Below are positions 16,217 to 24,965 of a DNA stretch of 64,000 nt, in pieces. The translations under genes and the position numbers were made by a program. The first letter of the stretch is position 1; every line of letters begins with the position of its first letter. The notes beneath the pieces were generated by a model that saw nothing but the letters and a program-made list of their open reading frames with translations, ran no database searches and was not told where the DNA came from. The stretch is from JAOSJT01 sp035362335 (lineage in GTDB: Bacteria; Bacteroidota; Ignavibacteria; SZUA-365), in the NCBI GenBank assembly GCA_035362335.1, contig DAOSDL010000026.1:1-64000 (forward strand), read 5' to 3'.

Positions 16217-17842
16217 TTATTTCGCGTGAAAGCTTTCGATGCGTCGAATGGTCCCGTGCTCGGCGCGAAACAGCGACAGCGCTCTGTTACTGCGATCGAG
16301 AGTGAAATTCACCGCGGCCCGCATGCCCTCGTACACATCGGTCAGCGCCTGACGCATGCCGCCGCGTTCGGCCCCGCAGCGATCGGCCGCGCGCATCGCA
16401 AGGCGGCAAGCATCGAATCCGAACATGGCGTGACGGCTGAAGGGACGTGCCGAGTACCGGCTGAAGGCCATGCGCGCATCCTCCCAAAGCGCAATATCGG
16501 CATCACCGGGCATATCGCTCTCGAACAACACGGTGCATTGCGGGTAACGCAGCAACAGGGCTGGATGATGCCAGTCTCCACAACCCAGTATGAACGGCTG
16601 CTGCATTTCCGCGTCCGCCGCGTCGAGCAACAAGGCAATATCGTCCTCCGAAAAGGCTGGCGCAACGAGGAGACGGATTTTTGAACCATGCTCCCCTTTT
16701 CCCTCAAGCAACTGACGCAAGCCACGGCGCAGTGCCAGCGAATCCTGCCACAACAACAGGCTCGCCCGTCCACGCTGCTCCAGCCACCGCTCGCGAAAGG
16801 CCTCGGCCATCAGGCGCGGAGCGCGCGCGTTGCGTGCGACAATCAACACGTCCTGCTCGTCGAGTTCCAGCCGCGCGTAATCGGCCAGGAGGACGGCGCG
16901 TTGCAGCAACGGCGGATTGAGTTGAAACACGTGCTCGCCGATGCCGCAGAGCCCGGTGTCGGTTGCGGCAGGTATAAGACATGGCACTCCTCTTCCCACC
17001 GTTTCCTCCGCCACCAGGCGGGCATCGTCGCTGAACGCCCCGCCAAGCACCGCGACGTGCGTGCTGTCCGCCGCTACGCGATCGAGAAATTCCCGCACCG
17101 CCGCGCGGTCTCCATTGTCCCGCACCAGCAGCGACACCTCGGAGGCGGCTTCGTCGCGCAGGGCCACGGCGGCGCGCATGCCGTTGAGCATATCTTCGGC
17201 CACATCGCGGACGCGCGCATCGGTGGATTGCAGCGGAAGCAACACCGCGAGCGTGTAGGCACGTGGCGGCATGGGTCGCTCGTTGGACGAGGGAAGAATG
17301 CCCTGCTCGCGAAGCTGTTCCATGGGAATGTGCAGTGCCAGGGCCTGCAGCAGCACCCGTTCGCGGCTCATGCGGGACATGTCGGCGCAGCAGGAGTGCA
17401 GCTCTTCGGAGGCAACAACGCACAAGGTATCGCACAGCGCGCAGGCACGAAGCAGCCACAGCGCCGTTCGAACCGTGTCGGATTGCATGGCCGCCGCACG
17501 CGCAGCCACCAGGGCGGCTTCGGCCAGATAGCTGCTCGACGGAAAACGCTCGTACAGCGAATCCACCAGCGCCAGCGCGCGTTGCGTTTCATTGCTGCAC
17601 AGCGCCGCTCTCGCGGCCATATACGCCGCCGCGCTCGCGCGATGATGCACGCCCTGGCTGTAGGCCAATTCGGCGAAACGTGTCGACGCCTGCTCGCAGA
17701 CACCATGTTCGAAGAGATCCAATGCGTAGCGAAAGCGTTTCTCCACGACGGGATCCTCGGATAGCACGGTCTGGCCCGTGAGGTCTCGCGCCAGGCAGAG
17801 AAGCAGAACGACGAAGAAAACGCTATGACGTGAATTTACCAT
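16217..17842 (-). CDS. TPR plus periplasmic-binding-like exported protein (LpoA/LivK-like)
   Basis: A 541-aa exported protein. The signal peptide comes first (MVNSRHSVFFVVLLLCLARDLTGQ). Residues about 30-190 are helical repeats resembling TPRs. From about residue 210 (RAYTLAVLLPLQSTDARV) it is a type-1 periplasmic-binding fold, as in branched-chain amino-acid receptors and in LpoA activators of penicillin-binding proteins. No ABC permease is near, which favours an envelope or cell-wall regulator over a transporter receptor. The start at 17842 overlaps the upstream TPR gene by 20 bases, so the two are probably coupled. The length and layout match FCB-group proteins annotated as ABC substrate-binding. 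Confidence 0.7.
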   Translation of the reverse strand: MVNSRHSVFFVVLLLCLARDLTGQTVLSEDPVVEKRFRYALDLFEHGVCEQASTRFAELAYSQGVHHRASAAAYMAARAALCSNETQRALALVDSLYERFPSSSYLAEAALVAARAAAMQSDTVRTALWLLRACALCDTLCVVASEELHSCCADMSRMSRERVLLQALALHIPMEQLREQGILPSSNERPMPPRAYTLAVLLPLQSTDARVRDVAEDMLNGMRAAVALRDEAASEVSLLVRDNGDRAAVREFLDRVAADSTHVAVLGGAFSDDARLVAEETVGRGVPCLIPAATDTGLCGIGEHVFQLNPPLLQRAVLLADYARLELDEQDVLIVARNARAPRLMAEAFRERWLEQRGRASLLLWQDSLALRRGLRQLLEGKGEHGSKIRLLVAPAFSEDDIALLLDAADAEMQQPFILGCGDWHHPALLLRYPQCTVLFESDMPGDADIALWEDARMAFSRYSARPFSRHAMFGFDACRLAMRAADRCGAERGGMRQALTDVYEGMRAAVNFTLDRSNRALSLFRAEHGTIRRIESFHAK

Positions 17843-18704
17843 CGGGCGAAAGATACTGCATCTTCTCGAGCGCTTCCACATGCTCGGGATCCATGGTCAG
17901 TATCCTTCGGTAGTAGTCGGCGGCCTTGCCGCGGTTGGAACGCAGCAGCGCGAGGTTGCCGAGATGCATGAGCGCGACAACATCCCCTTCGTCGCGCGAA
18001 AGCACCTCCTTGAAGGTGCGCTCGGCCTCGTCGTACTGATGCAACTCGATCTGCGTGATCCCGCGCATGTACCGGGCCTGGCGGTGCTCGGGGTCGATGC
18101 CGAGGAGATGTTCGAGCGAGAACAGTGCCTGCGTCCATGCGCCGAGCCGCATGCTGGCGCGCGCATGCAGCAAGAAGAGCATCGGTTCACGTGGCGCGCC
18201 GCTCATGAGCGGGCGAAGCGTCTGCACGGCATCGTCGAAATCGCCCAGTTGCAACTGCGTTTCGGCGAGCGCAATGGCGATATGCACATCGGCGGGATCG
18301 AGTTCGGACGCGCGGCGAAGATGCCGCTGAGCGTTGCGGTATTGCTCGAGACGCCAGTACACCACACCGAGCGAATACTGTACCTTGGCGGTGGGATACG
18401 CGGCGATTTTTTGCAAATAGAACATTGCCCGCTTGTCATCGCCGTGTTCGTGGCAGGCCAGACCCAGCGCATGCAGCACATCCACATTGCCGGGATCGAT
18501 ATTCAGGGCTTTGAGCAACACCTTCTCGGCGGCGTCGAGATTTCCCATGCGCGTGTACACCACCGAGAGATCGAGGCGGTAGCGCACATCCTCCGGAAAC
18601 TGATCGATCAGCCGCTGATACATCTGCGCCGCGTGCAACCACATGGCGTGGTCCATGTAGTAGCGCGCCTCGTCGAGCAACTGACGCTGGCGATGCTCGT
18701 TCAC
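17823..18704 (-). CDS. Tetratricopeptide-repeat protein
   Basis: A 293-aa protein made of about seven TPR units with typical W/Y-G-A-D/N-P spacing (for example WLHAAQMYQRLIDQFPED and LDAAEKVLLKALNIDPGN). No signal peptide or membrane helix is visible, so it should be cytosolic. TPR proteins serve as scaffolds for protein complexes; no specific partner can be named. It starts 4 bases after guaA and overlaps the following exported TPR/periplasmic-binding protein. Confidence 0.88.
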   Translation of the reverse strand: MNEHRQRQLLDEARYYMDHAMWLHAAQMYQRLIDQFPEDVRYRLDLSVVYTRMGNLDAAEKVLLKALNIDPGNVDVLHALGLACHEHGDDKRAMFYLQKIAAYPTAKVQYSLGVVYWRLEQYRNAQRHLRRASELDPADVHIAIALAETQLQLGDFDDAVQTLRPLMSGAPREPMLFLLHARASMRLGAWTQALFSLEHLLGIDPEHRQARYMRGITQIELHQYDEAERTFKEVLSRDEGDVVALMHLGNLALLRSNRGKAADYYRRILTMDPEHVEALEKMQYLSPDGKFTS

Positions 18705-18708
18705 CGTT

Positions 18709-20250
18709 TCACTCCCACTCGATAGTCGATGGCGGCTTGGAACTGATGTCGTACACCACGCGATTCACACCGCGCACCTCGTTGATGATGCGGTTGGAAA
18801 TGCGCTCGAGTACCTCGTAGGGAACGCGCGCCCAATCCGCCGTCATACCGTCCAGCGAGGTCACGGCCCGCAGCGCCACCGTGCTTTCGTAGGTGCGGGC
18901 ATCGCCCATCACTCCCACCGATCGCACGGGGAGGAGCACAGCGAAGGCCTGCCAGATATTGTCGTACTCGCCGGCGGCGCGGATTTCGTTGATGTAAATC
19001 TCGTCCACTTCACGCAGCAACTCGAGCTTTTCCTCCTCCACTTCACCGAGTACGCGTATGGCGAGACCGGGGCCGGGGAAGGGATGGCGATCGAGAATAT
19101 GCGGCGGCATGCCCAGCTCGCGGCCGACGCGACGCACTTCGTCCTTGAACAATTCACGGAACGGCTCGATGAGCTTCAGATGCATGCGCTCGGGCAGGCC
19201 GCCCACGTTGTGATGCGATTTGATGGTCGCGGATGGTCCCTTGAAACTCACCGACTCGATTACATCGGGATACAGTGTGCCTTGGGCAAGAAAGGCCGCG
19301 TCACTGAATTCCTTCGCCTCTTGCTCGAACACCTCGATAAAGGTCACGCCGATAATCTTGCGCTTCTGTTCAGGATCGGTAACGCCCCGCAGTTTCCCGA
19401 GGAAGAGCGCCGAGGCATCCACAAATTTCAGCGGGATGTGAAACACATCGCGGAACGTTTCCACCACCTGCCGGCTTTCGTCCTTGCGCATCACGCCGTT
19501 GTCGATGTGAATGCACTGCAAGCGGTCGCCCAGGGCGCGATGCAGCAACACCGCCGCCACGGCTGAATCCACTCCCCCGCTGAGCGCGCAGATCACGCGT
19601 CCCTCCCGCACAGTCTCGCGAATGTCATCGATGGCGAGGTCGATAAAGCTGCGGGGATTCCACCCTCCCTGCGCCTCGCAAATGTCGTACACGAAGTTCG
19701 AAAGTATGCGCGTGCCTTCCTCGCTATGCACCACTTCGGGATGGAATTGCACCCCGTACTGCCGCAGATGCGGATTGCGAATGGCACAGATCGGCGCGTT
19801 GTCGGTGTAGGCCACGATTTCGAAACCATCGGGCAGTCGCGTGAGCGAATCGCCGTGGCTCATCCACACCACCGAGCTGTCGGCGACCTCACGAAACAGC
19901 GCATCCTCGGTGGCGACATGCAGCCGGGCCTTTCCGAACTCGCGTTTCGCCGCGGGATCCACGGCTCCGTTGCCATGCATGGCCATGAGCTGCAGTCCGT
20001 AACAAATGCCGAGCACGGGAATGCCCAGGTCGAATACGTCGCCCGAAATGCGTGGCGCACCCTCCTCGTACACACTGCTGGGTCCGCCGGAGAGAATGAT
20101 CCCTCGTGGCGGGAACTGCCGGATGTGATCGAGGGCGGTGTTGTAGGGATGGATTTCGCAGTACACACCGATTTCGCGCACACGGCGCGCGATCAATTGC
20201 GTGTACTGGGATCCGAAATCAACGATGCAAATCCATTCTGAGTGGCGCAT
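18709..20250 (-). CDS. guaA: GMP synthase (glutamine-hydrolysing)
   Basis: A 513-aa enzyme that converts XMP to GMP with ATP and glutamine. The N-terminal class-I amidotransferase has the nucleophile in LGICYGLQLM (Cys83) and the FHPEV histidine/glutamate. The C-terminal ATP-pyrophosphatase has the PP-loop ALSGGVDSAVAAVLLH and the dimerisation domain with HPFPGPGLAIRVLG. The length is normal. It lies between gcvH and a TPR gene on the minus strand, 81 bases after gcvH with a hairpin between them. Confidence 0.98.
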   Translation of the reverse strand: MRHSEWICIVDFGSQYTQLIARRVREIGVYCEIHPYNTALDHIRQFPPRGIILSGGPSSVYEEGAPRISGDVFDLGIPVLGICYGLQLMAMHGNGAVDPAAKREFGKARLHVATEDALFREVADSSVVWMSHGDSLTRLPDGFEIVAYTDNAPICAIRNPHLRQYGVQFHPEVVHSEEGTRILSNFVYDICEAQGGWNPRSFIDLAIDDIRETVREGRVICALSGGVDSAVAAVLLHRALGDRLQCIHIDNGVMRKDESRQVVETFRDVFHIPLKFVDASALFLGKLRGVTDPEQKRKIIGVTFIEVFEQEAKEFSDAAFLAQGTLYPDVIESVSFKGPSATIKSHHNVGGLPERMHLKLIEPFRELFKDEVRRVGRELGMPPHILDRHPFPGPGLAIRVLGEVEEEKLELLREVDEIYINEIRAAGEYDNIWQAFAVLLPVRSVGVMGDARTYESTVALRAVTSLDGMTADWARVPYEVLERISNRIINEVRGVNRVVYDISSKPPSTIEWE

Positions 20251-20279
20251 GGCGGTGCTGTTAGTGGTGGAAAAGCGAT

Positions 20280-20312
20280 GACCGGCGACCCCGTGGAGCG
20301 GGTCTGCCGGTC
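20280..20312 (-). terminator. Hairpin after gcvH, possible terminator
   Basis: The arms gaccggcgaccccg and cgggtctgccggtc pair over 14 positions with two or three mismatches around a 5-nt loop. On the minus strand a short T run (ctttt) follows a few bases later. It may end or attenuate the efp-accB-accC-gcvH unit before guaA. Confidence 0.45.
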
Positions 20313-20331
20313 ACAGTTTCGAACATGGCGT

Positions 20332-20709
20332 TTACTTGCCGATGAGGGCTTTGTATTTCTCGACGTCCAGCAGGGCGTTCACTTCGTCCATGCTGTCGAT
20401 GGTCATTTTCACCATCCAACCGGCGCCGTAAGGATCGCTGTTGACAACTTCGGGGCTGCCTTCGAGGGAGGCGTTGATTTCGGTAATGGTACCGCCCATC
20501 GGGGCGATGAGATCGGACACGGTTTTCACCGCTTCGATGGAACCAAAGGTTTCGCCCGACGCAACGGCGCGCGCTTCGGGAATGTCGACGAAAACCACAT
20601 CGCCGAGTTCACCAGCGGCGTACTCGGTGATGCCAACAATGGCGATATCGCCTTCGATTTTCACCCACTCGTGGGATTCGGTGTACTTGAGATTTTCGGG
20701 GAACTGCAT
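20332..20709 (-). CDS. gcvH: Glycine cleavage system H protein
   Basis: A 125-aa lipoyl-carrier protein that shuttles the aminomethyl group between the P and T proteins and passes electrons to L. The lipoylation motif is GSIEAVKTVSDL with Lys62. The N-terminus ESHEWVK is typical, as are the GDVVFVDIPE and SDPYGAGWM segments. The P, T and L genes are not in the window. It lies 31 bases after accC, so it may share transcription with fatty-acid carboxylase genes. Confidence 0.97.
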   Translation of the reverse strand: MQFPENLKYTESHEWVKIEGDIAIVGITEYAAGELGDVVFVDIPEARAVASGETFGSIEAVKTVSDLIAPMGGTITEINASLEGSPEVVNSDPYGAGWMVKMTIDSMDEVNALLDVEKYKALIGK

Positions 20710-20740
20710 GGCTGCTCCTGCTGGTGTTGTCTATGGGAAA

Positions 20741-22081
20741 TCAACGTTCATCCATGCGTTCGAGGAAGTGCGTATCGATATCGCCTTCGCGAAACGCCGG
20801 ATGCTGCATCACTTTCTGATGGAAAGGAATGGTGGTTTTCACGCCTTCGATCACGAACTCCTCGAGCGCCTGCGCCATGCGATCGATGGCCTCGGCGCGG
20901 TCGTTGCCGTGCACGATGAGCTTTCCGATCATGGAGTCGTAGTACGGCGGAATGGTATAGCCCTGATAGACGTGCGAATCGACGCGCACGCCGAAGCCGC
21001 TCGGCTGATGCCAGGTTTGAATCACGCCGGGCGAAGGACGGAAGTCATGATCGGGATCCTCGGCATTGATGCGGCATTCGATGGCATGACCCTTCTGTCC
21101 GCTGAAGGAGTTGGGATCGAGTTTCTCGCCAGCCGCCGCGCGTATCTGCTCGCGTATCAGATCGATGCCCGTGACCTCTTCGGTGACAGGGTGTTCGACC
21201 TGTATGCGCGTGTTCATTTCCATGAAGTAGAATTTTCCGCTCGCATCGAGCAGGAATTCCACCGTACCGGCACCTTCGTAGTGAATGCTTTTCGCGGCAT
21301 TCACCGCGGCTTCACCCATGCGTGCGCGCAGTTCGGGCGATACCGCCGGAGAGGGCGATTCCTCGATCAATTTTTGATGGCGGCGCTGCACCGAACAGTC
21401 GCGCTCGCCGAGGTGGTAGACATTGCCGTGCTTGTCGCCGAACACCTGCAATTCCACGTGGCGGGGACGCTCGATGTACTGTTCGATGTACACATCTCCA
21501 TTGCCGAAGGCCGATTCGGCTTCGGCGCGCGCCATCTGGAACTGCCGTTCGAATTCATCGCGCTGCCGCACAATGCGCATGCCCTTGCCACCGCCACCCG
21601 CCGAGGCCTTGATCATGACGGGGAGATCCATGTTTTTCAACAGCTCAAGAGCCTGGTCCACGCTCTCCACCACACCGTCGCTGCCGGGCACGGTGGGCAC
21701 ATTCGCGGCCTGCACAGTGTCTTTGGCAAGGGACTTGTTGCCCATGAGGTGAATCATGGTGGCGGTGGGGCCAATGAAGGTCAGGCCGCTGTCATGGATG
21801 ATATCGGAGAAACCGGCATGCTCGGCAAGAAAACCGTAGCCGGGGTGGATGGCATCGGCGCCGGTGATTTGCGCCGCGGCCATGATGCGGGGAATGTTCA
21901 GATAGCTCTCGCGGCCCGGTGGCGGTCCGATGCACACGGCCTCATCGGCGAAGCGCACATGCAGCGAATTCTCGTCGGCCGTGGAATACACCGCGACAGT
22001 GGGAATGCCCATGACCTTGCATGTGCGGATGATGCGCAGGGCGATCTCGCCGCGATTGGCGATCAGTATCTTGGAAATCAC
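20741..22081 (-). CDS. accC: Acetyl-CoA carboxylase, biotin carboxylase subunit
   Basis: A 446-aa enzyme that carboxylates the biotin on AccB using ATP and bicarbonate. The ATP-grasp domain has IKASAGGGGKGMRIV, and the catalytic part has MEMNTRIQVEHPVTE and the Arg of the biotin site. The length matches E. coli AccC (449). It uses a GTG start at 22081, preceded by GAGG. The order efp-accB-accC is a conserved arrangement in many bacteria (family knowledge). Confidence 0.98.
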   Translation of the reverse strand: MISKILIANRGEIALRIIRTCKVMGIPTVAVYSTADENSLHVRFADEAVCIGPPPGRESYLNIPRIMAAAQITGADAIHPGYGFLAEHAGFSDIIHDSGLTFIGPTATMIHLMGNKSLAKDTVQAANVPTVPGSDGVVESVDQALELLKNMDLPVMIKASAGGGGKGMRIVRQRDEFERQFQMARAEAESAFGNGDVYIEQYIERPRHVELQVFGDKHGNVYHLGERDCSVQRRHQKLIEESPSPAVSPELRARMGEAAVNAAKSIHYEGAGTVEFLLDASGKFYFMEMNTRIQVEHPVTEEVTGIDLIREQIRAAAGEKLDPNSFSGQKGHAIECRINAEDPDHDFRPSPGVIQTWHQPSGFGVRVDSHVYQGYTIPPYYDSMIGKLIVHGNDRAEAIDRMAQALEEFVIEGVKTTIPFHQKVMQHPAFREGDIDTHFLERMDER

Positions 22082-22097
22082 ACGCTACCTCGCCCCG

Positions 22098-22565
22098 TCA
22101 GGAAGGATCGATAAGAAAGAGCGGCTGGTTGTATTCCACCGGCTGCGCGTTCTCGACGAGGATTTTCACAACGCGTCCGCCGCGGTCGCATTCGATCTCG
22201 TTGAGAATTTTCATCGCTTCGATGATGCACAGGGTTTGTCCCGCGCTCACCGTCTGTCCCACTTGCACAAAGGGCTCGGCATCGGGTGATGACGCGCGGT
22301 AAAAGGTGCCGACGATGGGCGAGCGCACTTCGTGGTAATTGTTTGCGGCGGCCGGTGCCGGCGTTGCGGGAGCATCCGCGGGCGGCGCGGGCATGGGCAC
22401 GGCGGGTGCCGTTGCCATGGGGATGGGCGTGGGCGGCATGGCCACCACGGCCTGCGGCAAGGTGCGGGAAATGCGGAGGCGCTTGCCTTCTTCCTCGATC
22501 TCGATTTCCGTGATCTGCGAATCGTTGACGATGTTCACCAGTTTCCGAATGTATTGCAGGTCCAT
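22098..22565 (-). CDS. accB: Acetyl-CoA carboxylase, biotin carboxyl carrier protein
   Basis: A 155-aa carrier. The N-terminal part (LQYIRKLVNIVNDSQITEIE) is the usual AccB start. A long Ala/Pro linker at about 45-80 gives the arm its flexibility. The biotin motif reads IIEAMKILNEIE, with the biotinyl Lys in the middle; Ile-Leu replaces the usual Leu-Met after it. It is followed 16 bases later by accC. Confidence 0.96.
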   Translation of the reverse strand: MDLQYIRKLVNIVNDSQITEIEIEEEGKRLRISRTLPQAVVAMPPTPIPMATAPAVPMPAPPADAPATPAPAAANNYHEVRSPIVGTFYRASSPDAEPFVQVGQTVSAGQTLCIIEAMKILNEIECDRGGRVVKILVENAQPVEYNQPLFLIDPS

Positions 22566-22595
22566 TGTGCCTCCGTGTGAAAGGATGTCGCGGAC

Positions 22596-23156
22596 TTACT
22601 TCACGCGCTCGAGATACTCGCCCGAGCGGGTGTCGATTTTAAGCACTTCACCCTGCTCGATGAACAGGGGCACGTTCACCACGGCGCCGGTCTCCACCGT
22701 CGCCTTCTTGCTGCCGCCCTGCGCGGTATCGCCACGCAATCCGGGTTCGGTTTCGGTGACTTCGAGTTCGACGGTGATGGGCAATTCTCCCGAAATGGCT
22801 GTGTCGCCATCCATGAGAATTTCACACACTTCGCCTTCTTTCAGAAAGCGTACGGAATCCCCGAAGGTTTTCGCATCGACATGAATCTGATCGTAGTTCT
22901 CCTGATCCATGAAACAGAGATAATCGCCTTCGGGATAGAGGAACTGGAATTTGCGGCGTTCCACACGCACGACATCCACGGATTCGCCCGGACGGAAGCG
23001 CTGCTCGAAGCTCGAACCGGTGCGCATGTTGCGCAGCTTGGTGAGCACCATGGCGCCGCCCTTGCCGGGTTTGTGATGACGCCACTCCACGATCACATGG
23101 AGATCGCCATTGAAACGAAGAATCAAACCGTTGCGGAAATCTGTCGTGGAACCCAT
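22596..23156 (-). CDS. efp: Translation elongation factor P
   Basis: A 186-aa protein that rescues ribosomes stalled at polyproline. It has the three usual domains: an N-terminal KOW-like fold, an OB fold (ILMDGDTAISGELPITVELEV), and a C-terminal OB fold ending VLKIDTRSGEYLERVK. The tip loop HHKPGKGGAM carries a lysine at residue 32, equivalent to E. coli Lys34; no modifying enzyme is in view. It is the first gene of the efp-accB-accC-gcvH run. The organism needs it: the OmpA-type protein at 38838 has 14 consecutive prolines. Confidence 0.98.
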   Translation of the reverse strand: MGSTTDFRNGLILRFNGDLHVIVEWRHHKPGKGGAMVLTKLRNMRTGSSFEQRFRPGESVDVVRVERRKFQFLYPEGDYLCFMDQENYDQIHVDAKTFGDSVRFLKEGEVCEILMDGDTAISGELPITVELEVTETEPGLRGDTAQGGSKKATVETGAVVNVPLFIEQGEVLKIDTRSGEYLERVK

Positions 23157-23420
23157 AGTCTCTTGCGATGATGAAAAATGATAGTGCGTTCAAAACAAAC
23201 CTTAAGTTAGGGGCGCATCGCGTGAAAGTCAAGGTGAAGCCGGGCGCGGCAAGCGCCGGAATTCCTTGCCCCGGCATGACTTGGCGCAATCGCTTCAAGT
23301 GTCCACCGCGTGATTCGGCACCGGCACGCTTCAGCGGCGAGGTAGTCCGGGTCGCCTTTCATCGGACATGCATGTGGTGTACATTAATAGTTTGTGTGCG
23401 AAGTGACATTCAGGATGTTC

Positions 23421-24965
23421 ATGGAACGACGAAGCTTTCTCAAACTCACCGGAGCCACTGCGGCGGCCGCGCCGCTCCTGCGTCGGCACGCTACCGCCGG
23501 ACCGCAGTTGAATGAGCGGATGCACACGTCCGAGTTGCTCGAGGACGTTGTGGACGCGGCCATGTCGGCCGGCGCTCAATACGCCGATGCGCGTGCGTTG
23601 CGTCACCGCGTGCAAACAGTGCAGGTGCGCAAGGACGAGGTTTTTTCCATCACCGACAATGAAGATGCCGGCATCGCGCTGACAGTGTACCGCGACGGCG
23701 GTTGGGCCACTGTTTGCTTCTCCCTGCGCGAGGAACCCGAGGTGAAGCGCGAGGCGCGGCGCGCCCTGGAACTGGCGGGAGTCGCGGCCTCGCTCGAAGC
23801 CCTGCCCTTTCACGAGGAAGGCCGCGCCGAGGATGTCGAGTCCGCGTGGAGCGCCCCGGTCGAGATCGATCCGTTCGAGATCGGTCTCGAGGAAAAAGTG
23901 GCGCAGCTCCGCGACATCACCGCCTTCCCTCTCAGCATCGCACAAATTCCCTACGCCGTGGCGAATCTCTTCATTCATCGTCATGAGGTGGATTTCGTTT
24001 CTTCCCGCGATGTGAAGTTGAAGCAGATCTTTCACAGTCTGTACCAGAACTACGCTGTCACGGCATTTCACCAGCAGAAGCGGCTGATGGACTCGCGCAG
24101 CAGTCCCCGCGAAGCCCGCGCGGGCGGATGGGAGTTGATGCGGGCGTATCAGCGCAGCGAACTCGACACAATCACACAGGAAGTGCTCAAGAAGCAAGCC
24201 GCCGAGGGCATCACCGATGGAACGATGGACATCGTGCTGGATGCAACCGTGTTCTGGGATGTGCTGGTGGATACGCTGCTTCCCCACCTCGACGCGCGGA
24301 GAATGTTGCAGCGCGACGGAAACCGTCCGGGCACACCCTGGCTGCGCGCCGAGGACATCGGCAGCAAGGTTCTGGCATCCGAGGCGCTGACGGTGGAGTG
24401 GGACAATACGCTCGCGGGCGGACTGGCGACTTGCGGCTGGGACGATGCCGGGCGTGCCGCATCGAAAGGCACGCTCATCGAGCGTGGTCGCGTGCTCGCG
24501 GTGCCCGCCTCCGATGAACTTCCACTCGCATCACCGTTGCGTTATTCGCGCAGCGGCAATTGGCGCGTACCGGCACAACTCGCCATGCCCAATCTCGTCG
24601 TACGCTCCAGCGGCGAGCGTACGTTGCAGCAACTCATCGGAGCGGTGGAATCGGGCTTGCTTGTGCGCGGGCGCGGGAGCATCGTCACCAATCCCGGACG
24701 CACGGTGTTCCGCTTGCGGCCACAGGTGGGATGGCGTATTCAGGGAGGCGAGGTGAAGGACATGGTACGCGATTTCGAAATTGAGATGCCGGTGGAGGCC
24801 TTCTGGAAGCAGCTTGTGGAAATTGGTTCTCCACGCGAAGCCCTGCTGGCCGGTGAGCTGTTTCCCGAACGGTCCTACCCGCTGTGGACACAACCGTTTT
24901 CCGTTTCCACGCCGCCGGCGCTGTTCACCGCCGTTTCCGTTTTCTCGTCCAAGGAGAGCGCCTGA
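23421..24965 (+). CDS. TldD-like protein with Tat signal, zinc motif lost
   Basis: A 514-aa homologue of TldD, a subunit of the TldD/TldE protease that matures microcin- and CcdA-type peptides. The N-terminus MERRSFLKLTGATAAAAP is a twin-arginine export signal. The usual TldD landmarks are present (SSRDVKLKQIFHSLYQ, KVLASEALTVEWDNTLAGG, GTLIERGRVL). The zinc-binding HExxxH segment, however, aligns with VDTLLP, so no zinc ligand is kept and protease activity is doubtful. The start at 23421 is chosen by the RRxFLK motif and an AGGA just upstream. Its stop and the next gene's ATG overlap by one base. Confidence 0.85.
   Translation: MERRSFLKLTGATAAAAPLLRRHATAGPQLNERMHTSELLEDVVDAAMSAGAQYADARALRHRVQTVQVRKDEVFSITDNEDAGIALTVYRDGGWATVCFSLREEPEVKREARRALELAGVAASLEALPFHEEGRAEDVESAWSAPVEIDPFEIGLEEKVAQLRDITAFPLSIAQIPYAVANLFIHRHEVDFVSSRDVKLKQIFHSLYQNYAVTAFHQQKRLMDSRSSPREARAGGWELMRAYQRSELDTITQEVLKKQAAEGITDGTMDIVLDATVFWDVLVDTLLPHLDARRMLQRDGNRPGTPWLRAEDIGSKVLASEALTVEWDNTLAGGLATCGWDDAGRAASKGTLIERGRVLAVPASDELPLASPLRYSRSGNWRVPAQLAMPNLVVRSSGERTLQQLIGAVESGLLVRGRGSIVTNPGRTVFRLRPQVGWRIQGGEVKDMVRDFEIEMPVEAFWKQLVEIGSPREALLAGELFPERSYPLWTQPFSVSTPPALFTAVSVFSSKESA

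Noticed and set aside
23340..23420. Bacteroidota-type promoter (TTTG and TAnnTTTG) before the TldD-like gene
   Set aside because: taatagtttg has the wrong spacing and no matching -33 TTTG.
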